From Bryobacterales bacterium (GTDB lineage: Bacteria > Acidobacteriota > Terriglobia > Bryobacterales > Bryobacteraceae), in contig JADLBD010000268.1 of assembly GCA_020847975.1 (NCBI GenBank), forward strand, positions 1 through 43,366: 43,366 bases of DNA, in the 5' to 3' direction. The notes under the pieces are model-generated. The model saw only the letters and a program-made list of their open reading frames with translations, searched no databases and had not been told where the DNA came from. This document shows positions 37,601-43,366 of the stretch, one piece after another (the stretch's first letter is position 1; every line of letters begins with the position of its first letter). Both the position numbers and the translations under genes were made by a program.

Positions 37601-37816
37601 GCCGACTTTCAGTAGCGGGAACGCATAGCGGCCTTCCGGATCGGTCTTGAAGATCCGAGTTTCCCCGGTTTCGCTGTTCGAGAGGGTCACTTTGGCCTGG
37701 GCAACGGCGGCTCCGGCGGGATCTGTGAGCGTGCCGCGAACCTCGCCCGTGATCTGCGCAACGGCTGGAGTGGATGTGAGGAACAGGAGAATGAGTAAAT
37801 GCACAGCTACTGCCAT
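34643..37816 (-). CDS. TonB-dependent receptor, Oar-like, copy 2
   Basis: A protein of 1057 residues with a signal peptide (MAVAVHLLILLFLTSTPAVA). A carboxypeptidase-regulatory-like domain (about 22-95, GTLTDPAGAAVAQAKV) leads to a plug (about 110-225, NNITIDNITATDISTAG) and a barrel ending FQLGGVIQF. It is the same class as the receptor at 16604-19900 but clearly different in sequence. It starts 60 bases after pdxA on the same strand and could share a transcript with the DUF1537/PdxA pair, which would suggest a sugar-acid or glycan substrate. The gap between holds an AT-rich palindrome that might mean separate control. Confidence 0.87.
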   Translation of the reverse strand: MAVAVHLLILLFLTSTPAVAQITGEVRGTLTDPAGAAVAQAKVTLSNSETGETRIFKTDPEGRYAFPLLKVGDYQITVEAPGFRRLAASATVRSAEVTVVNLKLELGQVTEQLTVTDAASPLDMQSAQRQESFAGKEVQDIPVVRDPNAIALLLPGIVPAPASFNSGSFISNGNRARANNITIDNITATDISTAGTGSTNNGPLNFSSLKEVKVITNNFSAEFGRNSGAQVQYITRSGANQLHGEVYEYFQNSALNARDWFDRSGSPSVNRFNEFGGVLGGPVIRNKTHFFLSAEVVPVRGLGDTRIASVPAAAMIAKVTDPTSKKLLEKYKLPAPETETAAGGTVSQSAPNAADFHQYSVRIDHQLSARDSLYARFGTAGLDATAPSITFVGTNLNNFGLNSTNSVYSANLNETHVFSSTVISEFRAGFGRTTPVFGLLTDVPIGPRINFANGEVSNFGQADNAPQGRIQNTWQAGDTVTWTKGAHNVKMGGDYYRYQLNSFFDSQARGTYTFLNWDDFAGGRPSAFSQRFGSTFRGHRTWLAGAFLQDDYRVTPHLTLNLGFRMEMYGPVKEVNNLVSNLDLNCRDSLGAAGSGPLGCFTAGGSAIHANVYPQPRIGFAYNPRGGKLVIRGGYGLVSDFNYLNPITSQRSLPPFNSAASLNGAASFTGANSWASLVAGTAAVQQQARTMVGVIRNDVLNYGNIVPVLDPNLKNPQVHQWSFGMERELPRHFVLKAAYVGTKGNFLQRLRPLNLNANRPAAAASFNDETSRAAEFRASYAALSGTATRSSGRKDPRFNSVNYYDNSANSNYHALEVSASRPFRGGLSLHVAYTWAKSIDDVSDALTAIPNDSTQLQNPYNARDNRGVSGFDLPHRLVVAHVWELPWGKTLSNRVLARALSGWGMSGVSTWRAGFPVSFEAGPRLGVPNISVVDTAGFIRPNASGAFAFHPFPAGSPAVIAGYASILGLSQPLLGNFGTLGRNTHRLNGLSNFDWNVYKTMPITERIALRLRCEIYNVFNQHSFLTVDRNISSPSFGQYNSLAQSQRAFQLGGVIQF

Positions 37817-37853
37817 ATTGTCCTAATCGGACGGGAATGGAGCAGGCGTCAGA

Positions 37854-37863
37854 GTAAATTTAC
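37854..37863. promoter_or_regulatory. Palindrome before TonB receptor 2
   Basis: GTAAATTTAC, a perfect 10-base palindrome 38 bases upstream of the receptor start, with another GTTTAC at 37875-37880. It could be a repressor site. Short AT-rich palindromes also occur by chance. Confidence 0.25.
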
Positions 37864-37876
37864 GAGTGAAACAAGT

Positions 37877-38842
37877 TTACATATGTGACAATCTGTTGCT
37901 TCCCATTCGCGCTGCCAGACGCATCGCCGCTTTCATACTTCCCGCATCGGCGATGCCTTTCCCCGCGATATCAAATGCGGTTCCATGGTCGACCGATGTC
38001 CGGATGATGGGAATTCCAATCGAAACATTGATGGTATGTTCGAAATCCAGGAGCTTGATCGGAATGTGCCCCTGGTCGTGATACATGGCGATCACCAGAT
38101 CGTAGCCGCCGCGGGCCGCCTTGAGGAATACGGTGTCTCCTGGAATGGGTCCCTCACAGCGGATCCCCTTGGCCTTCGCCTGCTCGACGGCGGGCACGAT
38201 GAACTGCTCATCTTCAGTTCCGAACAAACCATGCTCTCCGGCGTGCGGGTTGAGGCCGCAGACGGCGACGCGCGGATCGGCGTATCCGATCAGGCGTACG
38301 GCGCCGGTGGCGAGTTCAATGGTGCGGAGGATGCGCTCGGATTGCAGGTCGCAGGCGCGGCGCAGAGAAACGTGCGTTGTCACATGGGCGACGCGGAGGT
38401 GATCGTTGACCAGCAGCATGCGGGATTCGCTGCTGCCGCACAGTTCCGCGATGAATTCCGTGTGCCCGGTGAAAGGGATGCCGGACATGGCCACGGCTTC
38501 CTTGTTCAGCGGCGCGGTGACCATGGCCTGAGCCTTGCCCTCGAGGCAAAGAAGGGTGGCCAGGCGAACATATTCGAGGCCGGCTTTGCCGCAACGGGCA
38601 TCGAGGCCGCCAAAGGCGAAGTCCTTGGCGCCCTCGAGCGCGCCGGGATCCTGCCACGCGATTCCAGGTTCGGCTGCGAGCGTGTGGAGACCTGCGGGAT
38701 TGATCATTTCGAGCGGCTTGCGGTCGCCGACGACGATCCAATTGGCCAGCGCCCGAAGGCTCTCATCGGCCAGCGCCTTCAGGACGATTTCGGGGCCGAT
38801 TCCGGCCGGATCTCCCATGGTGAGGGCCACCGTTGGTTTCAA
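37877..38842 (-). CDS. PdxA-family 4-phospho-threonate-type dehydrogenase (PdxA2-like)
   Basis: A protein of 321 residues. The TTG at 38842 is preceded by AGGAG at seven bases and overlaps the kinase stop as TTGA. Family hallmarks are TMGDPAGIGPEIVLKAL at the start, and metal ligands H157 (VTTHVSLR), H200 (NPHAGEHG) and H255 (MYHDQGHIPIK). PdxA itself oxidises 4-phospho-hydroxythreonine in vitamin B6 synthesis. PdxA2 homologues paired with a DUF1537 kinase instead oxidise 4-phospho-D-threonate or 4-phospho-D-erythronate to dihydroxyacetone phosphate; this context fits that role. PdxJ and other B6 synthesis genes are not nearby. Oxidation of the kinase product is the most likely activity. Confidence 0.88.
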   Translation of the reverse strand: MKPTVALTMGDPAGIGPEIVLKALADESLRALANWIVVGDRKPLEMINPAGLHTLAAEPGIAWQDPGALEGAKDFAFGGLDARCGKAGLEYVRLATLLCLEGKAQAMVTAPLNKEAVAMSGIPFTGHTEFIAELCGSSESRMLLVNDHLRVAHVTTHVSLRRACDLQSERILRTIELATGAVRLIGYADPRVAVCGLNPHAGEHGLFGTEDEQFIVPAVEQAKAKGIRCEGPIPGDTVFLKAARGGYDLVIAMYHDQGHIPIKLLDFEHTINVSIGIPIIRTSVDHGTAFDIAGKGIADAGSMKAAMRLAARMGSNRLSHM

Positions 38843-39765
38843 ATCGATTCTCCTCTTAACAGCCGGACTGCGCCGGCCAACACATCTATCTGACCAAACC
38901 CGCCTGATTTTGTGGCGATGGGCAGCGCATCGAATGCGCCGCCGATCCAGACGCCCCACGGAATGCCGGGAATCTCTTCGCCGGCAAGCCGGATGCCGTC
39001 CGCGCCCAAATGGGCAGCGATGGCGCGCGCTGTATCGCCGCCCGCAATCAGAAGGGCGGAACGGGGCAAAGAAGACAAGAAACTCTGAACAGCCGCCGAG
39101 TAGAGAGAGTCCCGTTCGATTTCGAAAATCGAAACGCCCGCGAGGTTCTGTGCGCGCAGCAACTCGACTTGTGCGAGCGTAGCGGGGTTGCGAGACCCCG
39201 CAATCACGGCCACCTGCGAATGGCACGGCCGGAAGGACGAATCGGGCTTGGGCGGCAAGGACGCTGCAATCTTCTGCGCCAGCGCGCCCGAACCCGCGTA
39301 GACAGCGCCATCCTCAATGGTTGCGGGGAGTTCATCCAGGCACTCGAGCCATTCCGCTTGCGGCAGCCGCTGGCCGGTGTCTTCTCCGTGAACGAACAGC
39401 GCTCCCTTGCGGATGGTCCTGCCCATCATAGGGTGAGCCGGCGCAAGGATGATGCGGGCGGAGGGAAGGGCGTCTCTGACGGCCTCGAGTTCGGCGAGGA
39501 TGTTGCCTTTCAGCGTCGAGTCCAGTTTCTTGAAGATACGGCGGCCCGCGGCGAAAGTGAGTGCAGTTTTGACGCGGGCGTAGGCTTCGGCAGGATCGAG
39601 GTGGCGGCTGGAAGTTTCAAAAACGGGAATGTCAAAACCAGAAAGAACGGCCGGCGCGTGCCCGTGAAGCCAGATGCAGGTGGAATAGCCGCGCGCCGCG
39701 AACGGGGCTCCGGCGTCGCCCGCACCCGTGAGGTCATCGGCGATGATGGTCCAATTCGCCTCCAT
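38839..39765 (-). CDS. DUF1537 four-carbon acid-sugar kinase
   Basis: A protein of 308 residues. DUF1537 kinases phosphorylate D-threonate, D-erythronate or similar acids at C4. N-terminal substrate domain: WTIIADDLTGAGDAGAPFA with the paired D10-D11; FKKLDSTLKGNI at about 78-89. The C-terminal nucleotide-binding domain has AGSRNPATLAQVE, IAGGDTARAIAAHLG and KSGGFG. It is shorter than most family members (about 400 or more) but all the hallmark motifs are present. It is coupled to the PdxA-like gene by a TTGA overlap, as expected for kinase-dehydrogenase pairs, and begins 4 bases after the M14 gene. Confidence 0.87.
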   Translation of the reverse strand: MEANWTIIADDLTGAGDAGAPFAARGYSTCIWLHGHAPAVLSGFDIPVFETSSRHLDPAEAYARVKTALTFAAGRRIFKKLDSTLKGNILAELEAVRDALPSARIILAPAHPMMGRTIRKGALFVHGEDTGQRLPQAEWLECLDELPATIEDGAVYAGSGALAQKIAASLPPKPDSSFRPCHSQVAVIAGSRNPATLAQVELLRAQNLAGVSIFEIERDSLYSAAVQSFLSSLPRSALLIAGGDTARAIAAHLGADGIRLAGEEIPGIPWGVWIGGAFDALPIATKSGGFGQIDVLAGAVRLLRGESI

Positions 39766-39769
39766 GCGG

Positions 39770-42478
39770 TTATCGCAGATCGTTGAAATGGAGGATGGCG
39801 TTGAAGAGCATGTTGAACTCGCCGTGGTTCTGCCAGCGATAGCAGGGATTGGTGGCGAACATCAGGATGCGCCCGGCGCCCGCGGGGACGTCGACAACGG
39901 CGGCCTTATTCCGGGTTTCCGCAACGCCTTTCATCAGACCGCTGAGAACGGAATCCGCGGTTCCCGGAAAGCGCAGCAGCACTTCCTTCTTATCCAGATC
40001 GGGCACGGTGAGCAGAGGACCGTTGGCGTAGCGCACCGGGATTGTCCTGCCGGTGTAGCCGTAGAACAGCGGATGGGTGGGCTGCTCGATATCGGCATTC
40101 ACGATGGGGCCGGGAGCATAGAAAGCCGGGGAGGGGCGAGCGGCATCCACGCGGGCAGCGAGACCGAAATCGGCCGGGAGCCAGCTTGCCTCGCCCAGCG
40201 TGATGAGAACGCCGCCGGCGTTGAGGAACTTCTCGAGTTCCGCGACGCCCGCGATTCCCATGCCGCCGCTGATATCGTCCGATTCGCCGTACATGCCGAG
40301 GTTCGTGAACTTCTCCGTCTTCTTGTAGGCGAGGATCTTGCCTCGTGCATCTACGTCATAGACGATGCTCTTTCCATTGCCGCGGCCCTGGCTCGGCATG
40401 AGGATCACGTCGTAGGCCGCGCGCAGATTGCCGCTCCTGATGCGCTCCTTGTAGATGAGATCGTAGGGGACTTCGAACTGATCGAGCGCGTAGCGCACCC
40501 AGCCCACATCCTGCGTGCTTCCCCAGGTGCTGAAGACGGCAAGCCGCGGCATCTCCACTTCGTGCCGCGGAACCTCGGGCACGGTTTCCAGAGAACTGGC
40601 CGGAAGGCCGAGTTCTTCCACGGCGAGTTTGATTCGCTGGTGAAGGTTCTCGTTCGGACCCTGGACGGGAATCAGCAGCGAACCGGCGGGGTATTCCACT
40701 CCCGCGGCGGCAAAGGCTTTCTCCGCGGCTTCAAACTTGAGGTCGCGCAAACGGCAGCGCAGCGTAATGAGGGCGTTCGCGCCGTAGTCCGGGATGACGT
40801 ACGCCGAGCGCGCGGGAAAGCCGCTGAGAACGCCCTTCCATTCGAACTTCTCGACGGGTTGGACGGCGACAGCCAGCACCGCCTTGTCCTCGATCTCTTT
40901 GACCGGCACGTTGATCATCAGCCCCATCGTCCAGCCTGTGTCGTCGTAGGTGCGGAGGCTGGCGTCGGGGAAGGACTGTTTTTCGAGGAGGATCTTCGCC
41001 AGGCGGCCGTAAGGCTGGTCGCGCTTGATGACAAACGAACCTTCGGGGAAGCTTCCTTCCTTCACCTGAAAGCCGGCGGTGGCGCGGCCCACTTCGATGC
41101 CCTGGCGCCGCAGCAGATTCACGAGCAGCGCGACCCGGTTCATATCCTTCTGGCCTCCGGGAATCACGTATCCGAAGGGAGCCTGGGTGCGGCCGGACTC
41201 GATGGAATTCCGGCTCTTCTGATAGAAATTTTCGAGGACGACCTTGGGGAAGTTCGAGGTGAGTTGGAGAGCCGCGAGGACCGCCGTTTCACTGTAGTTG
41301 GTATTGTTGCGCATGGACCACTCGACCTCCGGGTAGGGCGGCATCGGCCGATACCATTCGCGCTTCGTGACATCATTCCCTCCGCCACGCCGGTCGGCCG
41401 TCACCTTGCGCTTCATCGTGTTGCCGCCGCCGTTGCCGAAGGTCTCATACATGCGCAGCATGCCATTGTGGTTGGACGACATGAAGCCGAGGTAGCCGGG
41501 GGACCACATGTCCACGAACGCATGCGTCCAGACACCGGGCATGCCGAAACGGGCCATGGTGGTGAGTTCGTAGTTGGCAAACCAGGGCAGTTCGGAATAA
41601 AGGATGGGATCAAGGGTGGGGTTTTGCGGGGATTGCCCGCTGAATGTGTAAAGGAAAGGCACCGACTCATGAAGATCGTGCATGATGGGCGGATGCCATT
41701 GCAGATACCAGGCGAGCAGGTTCCGCATGGTGACCTGGGAGTAATTGATATCACGGTTATTGTCGTGATACACGTACTTACCCCAGAAGGGCGGTCCCGG
41801 GAGGCGGTCGTCTTCGGTCTTTTCGTTGATCTTGTAGGCGTAATACCAGTCCAGGTAACGGTCGCGGCCGTCGGGATCGGCGACCGGAGTGATGGTGACG
41901 ATGATGTTGTCGCGGACGCGCCGGATGAGATCGGAATCCTCGGCTACCAGCCGGTAGGCGAGTTCCATGAGCATTTCCGAAGGTCCTGTTTCCGAGCTGT
42001 GGAGGCCGCCCATCAAATGGTAGACCGGCTTGGCGGAAGCGATGAGTTCCTTGGCCTGAGCGTCGGCGAGGGCTCTGGGGTCGGCCAGTTTGGCGAGGGC
42101 GTCGCGATATTTGTCCAGACTCTTGATGGCCTCTTCCGAGGCGATCGCGATGACGACGCAATCACGGCCTTCGTCGGTCTTGCCGGTCTCGAGGATTTTC
42201 ACGCGCGGCGAGGCGGCGGCCAGCGCGCGATAGTACTTGAGTATGTCCGCGTAGTAAGTGAGTTTCTGTGGAGTTCCGATGTGGTAACCAAGGATGTCCT
42301 TCGGTGTTGGCACGTTGGCGATCTTGGGGAGATGGTCGACGAGAGGAGAGAGGAACTCGGGCCTGGTGGTCCACTGCCTGACAGAGGCGGCGAAATCCGG
42401 ATCCTCGGCAGGGGCGGTTTGGGACTGTGCCGGCAGCGTAAGAAACGTCAGCGCGAGAACAAGGATGCGCGTGGTCAT
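39770..42478 (-). CDS. Secreted M14-family zinc carboxypeptidase-like protein
   Basis: A protein of 902 residues. The ATG at 42478 begins a signal peptide (MTTRILVLALTFLTLPAQSQ); the frame remains open 50 codons upstream without a signal. The M14 domain covers about 60-380: the zinc ligands H160 and E163 in GGLHSSETGPSEML, and a third histidine in IMHDLHESVPF (H267 or H270). A long C-terminal part (about 450-902) resembles a glutamine-amidotransferase-like or beta-sandwich region (AELEKFLNAGGVLITLGEAS). Such large exported M14 proteins are frequent in Acidobacteriota and probably degrade peptides. The last gene base lies 4 bases before the kinase gene, so co-transcription is likely, linking a peptidase to sugar-acid catabolism. 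Confidence 0.87.
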   Translation of the reverse strand: MTTRILVLALTFLTLPAQSQTAPAEDPDFAASVRQWTTRPEFLSPLVDHLPKIANVPTPKDILGYHIGTPQKLTYYADILKYYRALAAASPRVKILETGKTDEGRDCVVIAIASEEAIKSLDKYRDALAKLADPRALADAQAKELIASAKPVYHLMGGLHSSETGPSEMLMELAYRLVAEDSDLIRRVRDNIIVTITPVADPDGRDRYLDWYYAYKINEKTEDDRLPGPPFWGKYVYHDNNRDINYSQVTMRNLLAWYLQWHPPIMHDLHESVPFLYTFSGQSPQNPTLDPILYSELPWFANYELTTMARFGMPGVWTHAFVDMWSPGYLGFMSSNHNGMLRMYETFGNGGGNTMKRKVTADRRGGGNDVTKREWYRPMPPYPEVEWSMRNNTNYSETAVLAALQLTSNFPKVVLENFYQKSRNSIESGRTQAPFGYVIPGGQKDMNRVALLVNLLRRQGIEVGRATAGFQVKEGSFPEGSFVIKRDQPYGRLAKILLEKQSFPDASLRTYDDTGWTMGLMINVPVKEIEDKAVLAVAVQPVEKFEWKGVLSGFPARSAYVIPDYGANALITLRCRLRDLKFEAAEKAFAAAGVEYPAGSLLIPVQGPNENLHQRIKLAVEELGLPASSLETVPEVPRHEVEMPRLAVFSTWGSTQDVGWVRYALDQFEVPYDLIYKERIRSGNLRAAYDVILMPSQGRGNGKSIVYDVDARGKILAYKKTEKFTNLGMYGESDDISGGMGIAGVAELEKFLNAGGVLITLGEASWLPADFGLAARVDAARPSPAFYAPGPIVNADIEQPTHPLFYGYTGRTIPVRYANGPLLTVPDLDKKEVLLRFPGTADSVLSGLMKGVAETRNKAAVVDVPAGAGRILMFATNPCYRWQNHGEFNMLFNAILHFNDLR

Positions 42479-42642
42479 CCTGTTAGATTTCCCCCTGCTC
42501 AGCCGGTTTTGTGGCAGAAAATAGACAACTTGCCATGCGTACCAAAATGATACCAAGCGCAACCGCCGCCCGGCCGCGAACGCCGCAATCGAACGATGCC
42601 CGGCAGTGTATACTGATCCGGTTTGCACAGGAGGCTTGGAAC

Positions 42643-43366
42643 ATGCGGTTCACCGCGATTCTGCTACTGAGCGTGTGCCCGTTGCCCGGCGAACTCCGCG
42701 ATGTGGTGAAGAGCGCCGGGATCGACAAAATCTTCGCGCAGACTTCGAAATCGGCCGATGTTCTCGCCAAGACCAACTACGCCGTGCAATTTCGCGTCAT
42801 CTCCGGTGCGGACGCGCGGGCCGCCAGCCAGGACGCCGGCGAGTTCTGGTTCGTGAGACGCGGTTCCGCCAATATCTCCCTCTCTGGCCGGCGCCACGAG
42901 GTGAACGCCGGCGATGTGGTCAACGTGCCGCGCGGCACGGAATATCTGATCCACCCAACCGCGGGCCGTTTTGAATTTGTGGCCGTCCGCGTTTTCCCCG
43001 CCACCCGCCGGATGCGCATCGGCATCGGAGCCGCTCCCGAACCGCATCCCATGCCCGATGTCGCTACCAAAGCAGCGATTGACGCGACGCTGGCCACCGC
43101 CGCTAAGAACGTAACACTTCATTCCGCCGGAGCGGTGCTGATCAACCATGTGATCTACAACGCCGCGCACGGCCCCTGGGAAGTCCATCAGACGTGTGAC
43201 GACCTGTATTTCGTGCGATTGGGGACTGCGCGGGCGAAACTCGACGGTACGCTCATCGGCGGCAAGGAAGAACCGCTTGGCGAGATTCGCGGAACCGGCG
43301 TAACCGGCGCGCGCGACTTCACCATCGCGCCGGGAGACATGGTGGTGGTCCCACGCAATACCGCGC
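42643..43366 (+). CDS. Secreted bicupin protein (3' end outside window)
   Basis: The frame is open from the ATG at 42643 to the right edge, 241 codons without a stop. AGGAGG at 42629-42634 with an eight-base gap fixes the start; TATACT at 42609-42614 may be a -10. Residues 1-16 are a short signal peptide. Two cupin domains are visible: about 50-125 (GEFWFVRRGSANISLSGRR, then VNAGDVVNVPRGTEYLI) and about 165-241 (WEVHQTCDDLYFVRLG, then IAPGDMVVVPRNT). Metal-binding histidines are sparse in the first domain (H at LIHPT), so the metal site is uncertain. Function unknown; sugar or small-molecule binding is possible. It is divergent from the M14 gene. Confidence 0.8.
   Translation, partial: MRFTAILLLSVCPLPGELRDVVKSAGIDKIFAQTSKSADVLAKTNYAVQFRVISGADARAASQDAGEFWFVRRGSANISLSGRRHEVNAGDVVNVPRGTEYLIHPTAGRFEFVAVRVFPATRRMRIGIGAAPEPHPMPDVATKAAIDATLATAAKNVTLHSAGAVLINHVIYNAAHGPWEVHQTCDDLYFVRLGTARAKLDGTLIGGKEEPLGEIRGTGVTGARDFTIAPGDMVVVPRNTA

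Noticed and set aside
37877..38842. pdxA as vitamin B6 biosynthesis gene together with pdxH at 25 kb
   Set aside because: It is translationally coupled to a DUF1537 kinase; pdxH is far away and acts in salvage too.
39728..42550. Plus-strand open frame of 940 codons over the M14 gene
   Set aside because: Same reason; the M14 frame has signal peptide and zinc motifs.

Overview
The window looks like chromosome from a GC-rich, Gram-negative soil bacterium of the Acidobacteriota, most like the Solibacter/Bryobacter group. That placement is inference from gene content: two Oar-type TonB-dependent receptors with an N-terminal carboxypeptidase-regulatory-like domain, a DUF2934 protein, a neutral-ceramidase-like secreted protein and a DUF1537 kinase beside a PdxA homologue. 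LptD shows an outer membrane with lipopolysaccharide. No rRNA, tRNA, CRISPR array, insertion sequence or phage gene was seen.

Region 1-7.3 kb is mostly on the minus strand. A Tat-type exported PLP enzyme of the SelA/DgaE-like fold, a CBM9-like secreted protein and a beta-helix protein (cut by the left edge) form one tight operon. A close paralogue of the PLP enzyme lies on the other side of a plus-strand class III aminotransferase. It is the last gene of an fdhI-fdhE-(SelA-like) run that has no formate dehydrogenase catalytic subunit here. Region 7.3-11.5 kb holds acylphosphatase and adenine phosphoribosyltransferase, then a ceramidase-family protein, then an NlpC/P60 peptidase and dipeptide epimerase pair joined by an ATGA overlap, which reads as a murein-peptide degradation unit (YkfC/YkfB type).

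Region 11.5-20 kb holds lptD, an RDD membrane protein with a zinc ribbon, an unrecognised 203-residue protein with a good promoter, a decayed HD-GYP gene and the first TonB receptor. Region 20-27.3 kb holds a serine hydrolase, lexA with a candidate self-operator, a DUF2934 protein, an O-methyltransferase, an M23 peptidase, pdxH, a DinB-like protein and a glycine-zipper lipoprotein. Region 27.3-34.6 kb holds a DUF1848 protein with a C-terminal CX3CX2C cysteine motif, a two-component system and carAB.

Region 34.6-42.5 kb, minus strand, is a probable four-gene unit in transcription order: M14-family metallopeptidase, DUF1537 kinase, PdxA-like dehydrogenase, TonB receptor. The kinase/PdxA pair suggests four-carbon acid-sugar (threonate/erythronate) catabolism rather than vitamin B6 synthesis. 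A secreted bicupin protein starts at 42,643 and runs off the right edge.

The best leads are the exported SelA-like enzymes and their partners, the kinase/PdxA/TonB/M14 unit, the lexA control region and the DUF1848 protein. Most other genes are ordinary housekeeping or secreted proteins.
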